The notes under the pieces: generated by a model
Seen by the model: the letters and a program-made list of their open reading frames with translations, nothing else
Databases searched by the model: none
What the model was told of the DNA's origin: nothing
Shown here: one piece after another, positions 47,231-55,006 of the stretch
Numbering within the stretch: the stretch's first letter is position 1
How the letters are laid out: every line of letters starts with the position of its first letter
NCBI RefSeq assembly: GCF_001634285.1
Contig: NZ_CP015438.1
Span: forward strand, 880,001 to 944,000
Direction of reading: 5' to 3'
Length of the DNA stretch: 64,000 bases
Source: Anoxybacillus amylolyticus
Lineage (GTDB): Bacteria; Bacillota; Bacilli; Bacillales; Anoxybacillaceae
Program-made: the position numbers and the translations under genes

Positions 47231-47249
47231 ACGGAAAATATTCTGTCAA
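47222..47249 (-). promoter_or_regulatory. Sigma-A promoter of glnK-amtB
   Basis: On the minus strand TTGACA (47249-47244), 16 bp, TATAAT (47227-47222). It is embedded in the TnrA/GlnR site. Confidence 0.7.
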
Positions 47250-47318
47250 TAGGAAGCGATAAATTTTTACGCTTTGAAAACGAAAAGTGATATGATGTTG
47301 ATGGAAGGAGGATGTGTA

Positions 47319-47687
47319 ATGGGGAAGCAAAAGCAGACGACCGAAGACTCGAAATATATTCAACAACATCTCGCGAACGAACGGACGTATTTGGCATGGG
47401 TTCGGACAGCAATTGCAATTACAGGTATTGGATTTTTAATCATTAATTTGCATATCAAATCGTCGTTTCACTCATTGTCCAATGCTGCTGTGCAAGGGAT
47501 TGGAGCGCTTTCCGTACTGGCGGGGGTAAGCACGATTGTTTTTTCTACCATAAGCTATTTTCAAAAAGCAAAACAAATTAACGAACAGACGTTCCGTACT
47601 TCTAGACCTCTCATTTTGTTCCTATCCGTTCTTATGTTGATTGTCCTCTCCGTGTTCGGTGTCTATTTTTTCACTGTTCTTTTATAG
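47319..47687 (+). CDS. DUF202 (YidH-type) membrane protein
   Basis: A 122-residue protein with the family start LANERTYLAWVRTAIAITGIGF and three membrane helices. ATG at 47319 follows GGAAGGAGGATGTGTA. It is divergent from glnK. DUF202 proteins are small membrane proteins of unknown role. Confidence 0.85.
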   Translation: MGKQKQTTEDSKYIQQHLANERTYLAWVRTAIAITGIGFLIINLHIKSSFHSLSNAAVQGIGALSVLAGVSTIVFSTISYFQKAKQINEQTFRTSRPLILFLSVLMLIVLSVFGVYFFTVLL

Positions 47688-47876
47688 GACAGTGACATAA
47701 AATCGACAAAATTTCGTCACGGTTTTGCCATTGCATGTTTCTATGCTTTTCGTTACTTTTTAAATATACATGTGAAAAATATCACAAATTAATTTTGTGC
47801 ACAATGAAAGCGAAAGGGAAGGGGCTATAGTTTTATCCCTATATGTATAATGGAAATAGAAGGAAGGGGTTGCAGT

Positions 47877-47969
47877 ATGTGGAAAACGCACGAAAAACGG
47901 TTAGTGGTGCTTAGTTTTGTCGTCGCTTCGATTATGTTGCTGTCGATGATAGGAAGATTGTTTTCGTGA
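47877..47969 (+). CDS. Small single-helix protein (30 aa) at the head of the cytochrome bd operon
   Basis: ATG at 47877 stands seven bases behind AGAAGGAAGGGG and opens a 30-codon frame: a basic N-terminus (MWKTHEKRL), one helix (VVLSFVVASIMLLSMI) and a short tail. Its stop codon is immediately followed by, and part of, the cydA ribosome site (GTGAAGGAGGGAG), so it is the first gene of the cyd operon. It could be a small oxidase subunit or a leader peptide. No homologue is known to me. Confidence 0.65.
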   Translation: MWKTHEKRLVVLSFVVASIMLLSMIGRLFS

Positions 47970-47983
47970 AGGAGGGAGTTTGG

Positions 47984-49333
47984 ATGTTCACCTATGATCC
48001 GGTGTTGTTTAGCCGAATATTGACAGAGTTGACACTTACGTTTCACATTATTTACGCAACGATCGGCGTTGGCGTCCCACTCATGATTGCAATTGCGCAA
48101 TGGGTAGGAATTCGAAAAAAGGATGAGCATTACATTTTATTAGCGAGACGATGGACGCGTGGGTTTGTCATTACAGTAGCGGTCGGGGTGGTTACAGGTA
48201 CAGCGATCGGGCTACAACTTTCGCTATTATGGCCAAATTTTATGAATTTGGCAGGGCAAGTGATTAGCCTTCCGTTATTTATGGAAACGTTCGCGTTCTT
48301 TTTTGAGGCGATTTTTTTAGGTATTTATTTATATACGTGGGATCGTTTTAACGACCAGAAAAAGCACTTTTTATTGTTGATTCCGGTGGCGATCGGTTCA
48401 TCGGCCTCCGCGCTCTTTATTACGATCGTCAACGCGTTCATGAATACGCCGCAAGGATTTGAACTGAAAAACGGTGTGATTACGAATATTCAGCCGCTTG
48501 TCGCGATGTTTACGCCAGCGATGCCGACAAAAGTGGCACACGTATTAACGACAGCGTACATGACATCAGCGTTTGTCTTAGCGTCGATTGCGGCGTACCA
48601 TCTTTTCAAAGGGAATCGCCACCCGTACCATAAAAAAGCACTTCATTTGACGATGAAAGCGGCGCTTATTTTCTCGCTTGCTACGATTGTTGTTGGGGAT
48701 TTGTCTGGAAAGTTTTTAGCAAAATATCAGCCAGAAAAACTAGCGGCTGCCGAATGGCATTTTGAAACGAGCACGCATGCCCCGCTCGTCTTGTTCGGGA
48801 CGCTAGATGACAACAAGGACGTGAAAAACGCCATTAAAATCCCATACGCCCTTAGCATTTTGGCACATAATCAGCCAAGCGCTGAAGTAACAGGATTAAA
48901 TGATATTCCGAAAGAGGAGCAGCCGCCGTTATATATTCACTATTTGTTTGATTTGATGGTGCTTATCGGAATTTGGTTGACAGTTATTGCTGCTTTATAT
49001 TGGGCGGGCATGAAAAAAGGGTTAGCGTTTACGATGAAAAAATCGTTTTTGCTGCAGTTAGTATGGTCAGGTCCGCTTGCGATGCTCGCGATTGAAATTG
49101 GTTGGTATTTTACAGAAGTGGGAAGACAGCCTTGGATTTTGCGCGGGTATATGAAAACAGCGGAGGCAGCGACCAAATCTGCCCATGTCGATACGTTGCT
49201 TGTTGTGTTCTCGCTTCTTTATATCGTGTTGGGGATTGCTAGTGTAGTCGTGTTAACGAAAATGTTTCGCAACAATCCGGTGGAGCGAGAGCTTGAAGAA
49301 CGTGCGTTCAATCAAGGAGGGGTTTCCTCATGA
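47984..49333 (+). CDS. cydA: Cytochrome bd quinol oxidase subunit I (CydA/YthA)
   Basis: A 449-residue subunit I that holds hemes b558, b595 and d and oxidises quinol. His21 (LTFHIIYATIGVG) is a heme ligand position, and GRQPWI is the conserved motif before the last helices. The periplasmic Q-loop is short, as in Firmicutes and unlike E. coli. ATG at 47984 follows GAAGGAGGGAG. It overlaps cydB by ATGA. Confidence 0.93.
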   Translation: MFTYDPVLFSRILTELTLTFHIIYATIGVGVPLMIAIAQWVGIRKKDEHYILLARRWTRGFVITVAVGVVTGTAIGLQLSLLWPNFMNLAGQVISLPLFMETFAFFFEAIFLGIYLYTWDRFNDQKKHFLLLIPVAIGSSASALFITIVNAFMNTPQGFELKNGVITNIQPLVAMFTPAMPTKVAHVLTTAYMTSAFVLASIAAYHLFKGNRHPYHKKALHLTMKAALIFSLATIVVGDLSGKFLAKYQPEKLAAAEWHFETSTHAPLVLFGTLDDNKDVKNAIKIPYALSILAHNQPSAEVTGLNDIPKEEQPPLYIHYLFDLMVLIGIWLTVIAALYWAGMKKGLAFTMKKSFLLQLVWSGPLAMLAIEIGWYFTEVGRQPWILRGYMKTAEAATKSAHVDTLLVVFSLLYIVLGIASVVVLTKMFRNNPVERELEERAFNQGGVSS

Positions 49334-50343
49334 CGTTAGAAATAGTAGGGATTTCTGTATTATGGCTGTTTTTATTCGGCTATATTATCGTTGCATCGAT
49401 CGATTTTGGCGCTGGTTTTTTTAGTGCATATAGTGAAATAGCAAACAAAAAGCATGTGATTCATCAAGTGATTCAACGGTATTTGTCGCCAGTGTGGGAA
49501 GTGACAAACGTATTTCTCGTTTTTTTCTTCGTCGGCATGGTCGGTTTTTTTCCAAAAACAGCCTATTACTACGGAACGATTTTATTAGTTCCGGCGAGCA
49601 TTTCCATCATTTTGCTGGCGATTCGTGGTTCGTATTATGCTTTTAGTACGTACGGCATAAAAGACAATAAAGCGTATATGTTCCTATATGGAATGACAGG
49701 TGTGTTTATTCCGGCATCACTTTCGATTGTGCTCACGATTTCAGAAGGTGGATTTGTGCGGATGGATGGTAGAGAGCCGGCGTTATTATATAAGCAGTTA
49801 TTCGTTAGCCCGTTCACATGGAGCGTTGTTTTGTTAAGTTTGACGAGCGTGTTATATATTTCGGCGAACTTTTTAACGTATTATGCGAATGCCGCCGGGG
49901 ATGACCGAGCGCGCGACTTGTTGCGACAATACGCGCTTGTTTGGAGTGGACCGACCATTTTATCCGCGCTTGTCATTATTTATCAACTAAAACATCATAA
50001 TGCGGAACATTATACCAAAATGATGGATGTATCATGGATGTTTGTTGTTTCGTTTCTCTTTTTCGTCTTATCGCTTTACTTGCTTATAAAAAAACGTTAT
50101 TTTGGTTGGTCGTTTATTAGTTTAGTGTTGCAATATGCGTTTGCGTTTTACGCATACGGTATTTCGCATTATCCGTATTTGCTTTATCCGTACTTGACGA
50201 TTTATGACAGCTTTACGAATCGCACGATGGCTGTTGCTCTTGTCATTGCGTTTATCGCTGGATTGTTCTTGCTCGTTCCGTCGTTGTTTTTGTTATTGAA
50301 GTTATTTTTATTTGATAAAAAATATGTCAAAGGACAAGTGTAA
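49330..50343 (+). CDS. cydB: Cytochrome bd quinol oxidase subunit II (CydB/YthB)
   Basis: A 337-residue membrane subunit with about eight helices. The family start is LWLFLFGYIIVASIDFGAGFF, followed by SPVWEVTNVFLVFFFVG. It is the structural partner of CydA, with which it is translationally coupled. The cydS gene follows after 14 bp. Confidence 0.93.
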   Translation: MTLEIVGISVLWLFLFGYIIVASIDFGAGFFSAYSEIANKKHVIHQVIQRYLSPVWEVTNVFLVFFFVGMVGFFPKTAYYYGTILLVPASISIILLAIRGSYYAFSTYGIKDNKAYMFLYGMTGVFIPASLSIVLTISEGGFVRMDGREPALLYKQLFVSPFTWSVVLLSLTSVLYISANFLTYYANAAGDDRARDLLRQYALVWSGPTILSALVIIYQLKHHNAEHYTKMMDVSWMFVVSFLFFVLSLYLLIKKRYFGWSFISLVLQYAFAFYAYGISHYPYLLYPYLTIYDSFTNRTMAVALVIAFIAGLFLLVPSLFLLLKLFLFDKKYVKGQV

Positions 50344-50357
50344 GGAGGGATTTCGCC

Positions 50358-50456
50358 ATGCAAACGTTTTTAATCATGTATGCACCACTTCTTGTTGTTG
50401 CTTTATCAGTCGTTGCCGCTTTTTGGGCAGGGCTAAAAGACGAGCAAGTCGAGTAA
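50358..50456 (+). CDS. cydS: Cytochrome bd small subunit CydS
   Basis: A 32-residue single-helix protein starting MQTFLIMYAPLLVVALS. It closely resembles the CydS subunit seen in the Geobacillus thermodenitrificans cytochrome bd structure, where it sits against CydA. ATG at 50358 follows TAAGGAGGGA. It is the last gene of the operon, before a terminator. Confidence 0.88.
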   Translation: MQTFLIMYAPLLVVALSVVAAFWAGLKDEQVE

Positions 50457-50487
50457 ACCACCGCTTTTTAGGCGGTGGTTTTTTATC
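50455..50487 (+). terminator. Terminator of the cyd operon
   Basis: AAACCACCGC/GCGGTGGTTT stem followed by T. Confidence 0.9.
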
Positions 50488-50501
50488 TAAAGGAAAGGGT
50501 G

Positions 50502-50545
50502 TTGACATGGAAAGTAATGATTTTATTATATACCTGCACGGGTAA
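50502..50545 (+). promoter_or_regulatory. Promoter with CstR-like operator before the DsrE-like gene
   Basis: TTGACA (50502-50507) and TTATAT (50526-50531) form a promoter. ATACCTGCACGGGTAA (50530-50545) fits the ATAC-N-GGGTA pattern seen at three further places in this island. Confidence 0.55.
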
Positions 50546-50579
50546 AATACCTATATATGTACATTGATAGGGGTGGGAA

Positions 50580-50969
50580 ATGAAAGTAGCGATTATTGCA
50601 GCAAATGGTGGATTGTTTGATGCGTATAAAGTGTTTAACATTGCCACAGCGGCAGCGGCAACAGATGGAGAAGTAGCGATTTTCTTTACGTTTGAGGGAT
50701 TGAATCTCATCCATAAAGAAGCGTATAAGCAGTTGCCAATGCCAGCAGGAAAAGAACATTTTCAAGAAGGATTTCAAAAAGCGAACGTTCCATCGATTGA
50801 AGAACTTGTGAAAATGGCCCAAGAGCTTGGCGTTAAAATGATCGCTTGTCAAATGACGATGGACGTCATGGGACTTGAAAAAGACCAGTTCGTCGACGGC
50901 GTAGACGTTGCTGGGGCCGCAACCTTCTTAAGTTTTGCAAAAGATGCGGATATTACACTCACATTCTAA
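50580..50969 (+). CDS. DsrE-family sulfur carrier-like protein
   Basis: A 129-residue DsrE/DsrF-fold protein (MKVAIIAANGGLFDAYKVFN, then MIACQMTMDVMGL with the conserved Cys of this group). Such proteins pass persulfide sulfur between TusA, rhodaneses and other enzymes. It resembles the second half of the DsrE-like protein encoded at 52016. The start follows GATAGGGGTGGG. First gene of a two-gene unit with the glutaredoxin-like gene. Confidence 0.8.
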   Translation: MKVAIIAANGGLFDAYKVFNIATAAAATDGEVAIFFTFEGLNLIHKEAYKQLPMPAGKEHFQEGFQKANVPSIEELVKMAQELGVKMIACQMTMDVMGLEKDQFVDGVDVAGAATFLSFAKDADITLTF

Positions 50970-50981
50970 TGGGGGATAGAC

Positions 50982-51212
50982 ATGAATAAGGTGACGGTAT
51001 ATACAACCACCACATGTCCGTATTGTGTGATGCTAAAAAACTTTTTGCAGGCACAAGGCATTCCGTTTACAGAAGTAAACGTTCAACGCGATCCAATTGC
51101 CGCGAGAAAATTAGTGGCTACTACGGGACATATGGGCGTACCACAAACAGAAATTAATGGGCAATGGGTACTTGGGTTTGACCCAGAAGCGATTATGGCG
51201 CTTGTTAAATAG
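50982..51212 (+). CDS. Glutaredoxin-like protein
   Basis: A 76-residue glutaredoxin fold with redox motif CPYC (Cys12, Cys15), cis-Pro region VPQTEI and a GFDPEAI end. It lies 12 bp after the DsrE-like gene. It probably reduces persulfides or mixed disulfides made by the island's sulfurtransferases. Confidence 0.88.
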   Translation: MNKVTVYTTTTCPYCVMLKNFLQAQGIPFTEVNVQRDPIAARKLVATTGHMGVPQTEINGQWVLGFDPEAIMALVK

Positions 51213-51218
51213 TTGAAA

Positions 51219-51246
51219 GCGAGGCAAAGCTGTCTCGCTTTTTATT
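51219..51246 (+). terminator. Terminator after glutaredoxin-like gene
   Basis: AAAGCGAG/CTCGCTTT stem with T-rich tail. Confidence 0.8.
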
Positions 51247-51281
51247 TTGAATAAGACCGATAGAAACAATCGGAAAAATGC

Positions 51282-51310
51282 TTGATTAAATACAGACAGG
51301 GGTATATAAT
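51282..51310 (+). promoter_or_regulatory. cstR promoter with operator in the spacer
   Basis: TTGATT (51282-51287), 17 bp, TATAAT (51305-51310). The operator-like ATACAGACAGGGGTAT (51290-51305) fills the spacer, so a bound repressor would block polymerase; this indicates autoregulation. Confidence 0.65.
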
Positions 51311-51368
51311 TATTGTATAAATGCTATACTAAACGTATAATATTTTACGTTTGAAAAGAGGTGGAAAC

Positions 51369-51629
51369 ATGGAATATAGCAAAGAAATCAAAAACCGCCT
51401 GAAGCGAATTGAAGGGCAAGTAAAAGGTGTTTTAGGGATGATGGAACAAGGAAAAGATTGTAAAAGCGTCGTTGCGCAACTATCTGCTGCGCGCAATGCA
51501 ATCGATCGAGCAATGGCTGTCATTGTTAGTTCCAACCTCGAGCATTGTATTAGAGAAAATATCGAAAAAGGGGAACAGACAGAACATCTTGTCAAAGAAG
51601 CGGTGGAACTACTCGTGAAAAGCCGATAA
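51369..51629 (+). CDS. cstR: Persulfide-sensing repressor CstR (CsoR/DUF156 family)
   Basis: An 86-residue CsoR-family repressor. Cys31 and Cys60 are present at the positions used by Staphylococcus aureus CstR to form inter-subunit di- or trisulfides with reactive sulfur. The copper-binding His found four residues before the second Cys in CsoR is replaced (Asn56), which argues for a sulfur sensor rather than a Cu sensor. ATG at 51369 follows AAAAGAGGTGG. It would repress the whole island. Confidence 0.9.
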   Translation: MEYSKEIKNRLKRIEGQVKGVLGMMEQGKDCKSVVAQLSAARNAIDRAMAVIVSSNLEHCIRENIEKGEQTEHLVKEAVELLVKSR

Positions 51630-51637
51630 ATAAAATC

Positions 51638-51675
51638 GTCAACTCTTGAAAAGAAGGGTTGACAAATTTTTTGTT
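51638..51675 (+). terminator. Terminator after cstR
   Basis: GTCAACTCTT/AAGGGTTGAC stem followed by TTTTTT; it overlaps the -35 box of the next promoter. Confidence 0.65.
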
Positions 51676-51701
51676 GCATAATAATATACATATAGGGGTA
51701 A
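51659..51701 (+). promoter_or_regulatory. Promoter and CstR-like operator before tusA
   Basis: TTGACA (51659-51664), 17 bp, TAATAT (51682-51687), then ATACATATAGGGGTAA (51686-51701) covering the start site. Confidence 0.6.
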
Positions 51702-51736
51702 TGGTAAAAACAAAAAATACAAGGAGGAAACAATAA

Positions 51737-51964
51737 ATGAACGTAGTAAAGAGAGTAGATGCGAAAGGAGTATCTTGCCCAATGCCACTTGTGAAAACAA
51801 AAAAGGCGATCGATGAACTAGCTTCTGGGCAAGTGTTAGAAGTGCAAACAACCGATAAAGGGGCAAAAAACGATTTAGCCGCATGGGCGAAAGTGAGTGG
51901 ACACAAATTAGTGGAAATGAAAGAGGAAAATGGTGTGCTTACTTTTTGGATTGAAAAAGCATAA
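51737..51964 (+). CDS. tusA: TusA-family sulfur carrier
   Basis: A 75-residue TusA-fold protein with the sulfur-carrying Cys14 in the motif CPMP. The rest (VKTKKAIDELASGQVLEVQTTDKG) is typical. ATG at 51737 follows AAGGAGGAAAC. In this setting it takes persulfide sulfur from rhodaneses rather than serving tRNA thiolation alone. Confidence 0.92.
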   Translation: MNVVKRVDAKGVSCPMPLVKTKKAIDELASGQVLEVQTTDKGAKNDLAAWAKVSGHKLVEMKEENGVLTFWIEKA

Positions 51965-52015
51965 TCTTTTCGTTTGTTATATACCTATACATGTATTAGT
52001 TAAGGGGGCGAAGGG

Positions 52016-52495
52016 ATGACAGAAAAGAAGAGGACAACAATTATTTTATTCAGCGGTGACTATGATAAAGCAATGGCTGCCTATATTATCGCCAACGGTG
52101 CGGCAGCATACGATCATGAAGTAACGATCTTTCATACGTTTTGGGGGCTTAATGCGCTTAGAAAAGAAGAACAAGTGCCTGTACAAAAAGGGTTCTTAGA
52201 AAAAATGTTTGCCAAGATGATGCCGCGCGGCGCAGATAAACTTGGATTGTCGCGCATGCATTTTGCAGGAATCGGCCCCAAACTCATTAAACGAGTGATG
52301 AAAAAGCATAACGCAATGCCACTTCCGCAATTGATCGACATGGCGAAAGAACAAGGCGTCAAATTAGTTGCTTGCCAAATGACGGTTGACCTTTTAGGAC
52401 TAAAGCAAGAAGAGCTTATTGATGGCATTGAATTTGCGGGGGTCGCTGCTTATTTAGCGGACGCTTCGGAAGGAAATGTAAACCTCTTTATTTAA
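52016..52495 (+). CDS. DsrE-like (DsrE2-type) sulfurtransferase
   Basis: A 159-residue protein with a DsrE fold (IILFSGDYDKAMAAYIIANGAAAYDHEVTIFHTFWGL) and a Cys in LVACQMTVDLLGL. The central insert (about 65-100) is Met- and Lys-rich. Such proteins are common partners of TusA and rhodanese in sulfur-oxidising gene clusters. ATG at 52016 follows AAGGGGGCGAAGG. The next gene starts 10 bp later. Confidence 0.85.
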   Translation: MTEKKRTTIILFSGDYDKAMAAYIIANGAAAYDHEVTIFHTFWGLNALRKEEQVPVQKGFLEKMFAKMMPRGADKLGLSRMHFAGIGPKLIKRVMKKHNAMPLPQLIDMAKEQGVKLVACQMTVDLLGLKQEELIDGIEFAGVAAYLADASEGNVNLFI

Positions 52496-52505
52496 GGTGA
52501 GCGAT

Positions 52506-52871
52506 ATGACACAAACGATTATTAACGTATTGTTGTTCGGATTAGTTGCATTGTTTCTCGCTAGTCGTCTTCTTCCCGCTAAAGGGGTGCGAACGATTAC
52601 GGCGAGCGAATTAAAAAAGGAATTAGGCAAAAAAGATGTACAATATGTCGATGTTCGCACACCGATGGAATTTCGTGCCCACCATATTCGCGGGTTTCGA
52701 AATATTCCGTTGCACGAATGGAAGCAGCGAGCTCATGAACTAGCAAAAAACAAAGAAGTCATTGTGATTTGCCAAAGCGGAATGCGCAGTACAAAGGCGA
52801 GTAAATTATTGAAAAAGTTAGGATTCGAGCACGTCACGAACGTGTCTGGCGGCATGAATACTTGGGTATAG
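52506..52871 (+). CDS. Membrane-anchored rhodanese
   Basis: A 121-residue protein: an N-terminal membrane helix (TIINVLLFGLVALFLASRLL) and a single rhodanese domain whose active-site loop is CQSGMRS with Cys89. It moves sulfane sulfur, probably at the cytoplasmic face. ATG at 52506 follows GGTGAGCG. Confidence 0.9.
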   Translation: MTQTIINVLLFGLVALFLASRLLPAKGVRTITASELKKELGKKDVQYVDVRTPMEFRAHHIRGFRNIPLHEWKQRAHELAKNKEVIVICQSGMRSTKASKLLKKLGFEHVTNVSGGMNTWV

Positions 52872-52882
52872 GAGGAAAGAAC

Positions 52883-53179
52883 ATGAAAGAAATAACAGCG
52901 AAAGAAGTAGAACAACTTCTGCAAAACGGAAATTCATTAAATATCATTGATGTTCGGGAGGTGGAAGAAGTCGCCTCTGGGAAAATTCCTGGTGCTGTCA
53001 ATATTCCGTTAGGGTTACTGGAATTTCGCATGAACGAGCTTTCTAAGGAGAAAGAATACATCATCGTCTGTCGGTCAGGTGGACGAAGCGCACGTGCCAC
53101 TCAATTTTTAGAAAGCTATGGCTATAACGTTACGAACATGACAGGCGGTATGTTAGCATGGGAAGGACCTGTAGAATAG
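52883..53179 (+). CDS. Single-domain rhodanese
   Basis: A 98-residue soluble rhodanese with active-site loop CRSGGRS (Cys63) and the usual DVRE start region. ATG at 52883 follows TAGGAGGAAAGA. It is separated from the previous gene by 11 bp. Confidence 0.92.
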   Translation: MKEITAKEVEQLLQNGNSLNIIDVREVEEVASGKIPGAVNIPLGLLEFRMNELSKEKEYIIVCRSGGRSARATQFLESYGYNVTNMTGGMLAWEGPVE

Positions 53180-53190
53180 GGGGAATAGGA

Positions 53191-53760
53191 ATGATTCAAA
53201 CGAATATGATTATCGATGCCAAAGGGTTATCATGCCCGATGCCAATTGTCAAAACAAAAAAGGCTATGAATGAACTTGCACCTGGGCAAGTGCTTGAAGT
53301 GCAAGCGACTGATAAAGGGTCGAAAGCAGATATTAAAGCATGGGCAGAAAGCACCGGTCATCAATATCTCGGCACGGTGGAAGAAGGAAATGTCTTAAAG
53401 CATTACATTCGTAAAGCAAGCGAGAATGAAACAAAAGAAGAAGCCAAGTTTCCTCATGTCATTTCCAATGAAGAATTGCTTACGAAATTGAATGATGCAT
53501 CCGTTACGATTTTAGATGTTCGCGAACCAGCGGAATATGCATTTGGTCATATTCCAGGAGCGATCTCCATTCCGCTTGGTGAATTGGAAGTTCGCATGAC
53601 TGAATTAGAAAAAGAAAAAACCGTTTACGTTGTTTGCCGTACAGGTAACCGTAGCGATTTAGCGGCACAAAAGTTAGCGGAAAAAGGATTTACGAATGTG
53701 TGGAATGTCGTTCCTGGCATGTCGCAATGGACTGGACCAGTGGAAACAGAACAGGTGTAA
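53191..53760 (+). CDS. TusA-rhodanese fusion protein
   Basis: A 189-residue fusion of a TusA domain (1-78, Cys15 in CPMP) with a rhodanese domain (85-189, active loop CRTGNRS with Cys149). The two thiols in one chain allow direct sulfur hand-over. The same architecture occurs in S. aureus CstA, which has TusA, rhodanese and DsrE-like parts; here the DsrE-like part is encoded separately. ATG at 53191 follows AGGGGGAATAGG. Confidence 0.9.
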   Translation: MIQTNMIIDAKGLSCPMPIVKTKKAMNELAPGQVLEVQATDKGSKADIKAWAESTGHQYLGTVEEGNVLKHYIRKASENETKEEAKFPHVISNEELLTKLNDASVTILDVREPAEYAFGHIPGAISIPLGELEVRMTELEKEKTVYVVCRTGNRSDLAAQKLAEKGFTNVWNVVPGMSQWTGPVETEQV

Positions 53761-53786
53761 TGAAGGGGAGTTTTATTGATAAATTT

Positions 53787-53802
53787 ATACTACAGGGGGT
53801 AT
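53787..53802 (+). promoter_or_regulatory. CstR-like operator before the persulfide dioxygenase gene
   Basis: ATACTACAGGGGGTAT, the closest match to ATAC-N-GGGGTAT in the island. The last six bases (GGGTAT) lie 5 bp before the start codon region, overlapping the ribosome site. Confidence 0.55.
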
Positions 53803-53809
53803 AAAAGCT

Positions 53810-54940
53810 ATGAAAGAAATGACAGTGCAACAATTGACGAGAAAAGTGTTAAACAAAGAAAATGTGTTTATTTTCGATGTGCGGAACGAAAGCGATTTTA
53901 ACGATTGGAAAATTGAAGGGGAAAATTTTGAATACTTAAACGTTCCTTATTTTGAGTTGTTGGAGGGTGTTGAAGAGGTTAAGGATCGCATTCCAAAAGA
54001 TAAAGAAATCGTAGTCGTTTGTGCCAAAGGCGGTTCCGCTGCATTTATCGCCGAACAATTGGAAGAAGCAGGGTTTGACAATGTGTATACACTTGTTGGC
54101 GGCATGAAAGCATGGAGCGAACATCTTCATCAAGCAAAAGTGTATGAAGATGACAAAATAAAAGTATATCAATTTATTCGCGTTGGAAAAGGCTGTTTGT
54201 CTTACATGGTCATCTCCGGAAACGAAGCGCTTGTTGTCGATCCTTCACGCTTTATTGATGTATACGAGAATGTGGCGAAAGAAGAAGGCGTCAACATTAC
54301 GCATATTGTTGATTCACATTTGCATGCTGACCACATTTCTGGCGGCAGAGCGTTAGCAGAACGCACAGGTGCGAAATATTATTTAATGAAAAGCGAAGGA
54401 GCTTTATTCGATTTTGAGCCGCTAGAAGCGCATGACAAAATTGAGTTTGAGCAAGTTCAGTTAGAAGTGTTAGCAGTGAAAACACCAGGACATACGCCAG
54501 GAAGTGTATCGTTCTTCGTGAACCAAAAACTGCTCTTCTCAGGAGATACGATTTTTGTCGGCGGTTTAGGCCGTCCAGACTTAGGCGGAAAAGTGGCAGA
54601 ATGGGCAGCGGACTTATACGATACAGTATATGAAAAAGTCGCTACAATTGCGGACGATGTGATCGTATTGCCAGCGCATTATGCAAACTTAGACGAAGAA
54701 ATGAATAAAGATGGATACATTGGAGATATGCTAGGAAACATTCGCGCACGCAATGAAATGATGCAAAATAAACAAAAAGACGAATTTATTGAAATCGTCG
54801 TGCAAAACGCCAACACAGAAACGCCGCCAAACTTTGAAGACATTGTTGCCATTAACCGCGGACAAAAAGTAGTTGATGCCGAGCAACAACAAGAGCTAGA
54901 AATCGGACCGAACCGTTGCGCGTTACATCATACGCATTAA
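53810..54940 (+). CDS. cstB: Rhodanese-persulfide dioxygenase fusion (CstB/BlhA-like)
   Basis: A 376-residue protein with an N-terminal rhodanese domain (active loop CAKGGSA, Cys71) and a metallo-beta-lactamase-fold persulfide dioxygenase domain. The metal motif is HLHADH (His170, His172, Asp174, His175), followed by TPGHTPGS and FSGDTIFVGGLGRPDL. It oxidises glutathione- or bacillithiol-type persulfides to sulfite and transfers sulfur. Domain order is rhodanese first, unlike S. aureus CstB. ATG at 53810 follows CAGGGGGTAT. Confidence 0.9.
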   Translation: MKEMTVQQLTRKVLNKENVFIFDVRNESDFNDWKIEGENFEYLNVPYFELLEGVEEVKDRIPKDKEIVVVCAKGGSAAFIAEQLEEAGFDNVYTLVGGMKAWSEHLHQAKVYEDDKIKVYQFIRVGKGCLSYMVISGNEALVVDPSRFIDVYENVAKEEGVNITHIVDSHLHADHISGGRALAERTGAKYYLMKSEGALFDFEPLEAHDKIEFEQVQLEVLAVKTPGHTPGSVSFFVNQKLLFSGDTIFVGGLGRPDLGGKVAEWAADLYDTVYEKVATIADDVIVLPAHYANLDEEMNKDGYIGDMLGNIRARNEMMQNKQKDEFIEIVVQNANTETPPNFEDIVAINRGQKVVDAEQQQELEIGPNRCALHHTH

Positions 54941-54945
54941 AAAAG

Positions 54946-54986
54946 GAAAACACCGGGGGATACGCACAGGAAGTACCCCCGGTTTT
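54946..54986 (+). terminator. Terminator after persulfide dioxygenase gene
   Basis: AACACCGGGGG/CCCCCGGTTTT stem with a 16-nt loop. Confidence 0.7.
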
Positions 54987-55006
54987 CATAAAGGAGGGCT
55001 TATAAA

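Noticed and set aside
51970-51996. ATACCTATACATGTAT as a CstR operator before the second DsrE-like gene
   Set aside because: It lacks the GGGTA half present in the other four sites; too degenerate to call.
54946-54986. GGGGGATAC/GTACCCCC as another CstR operator before the TauE gene
   Set aside because: The long complementary arms and the T run fit a terminator better, and the orientation and spacing differ from the operator pattern.
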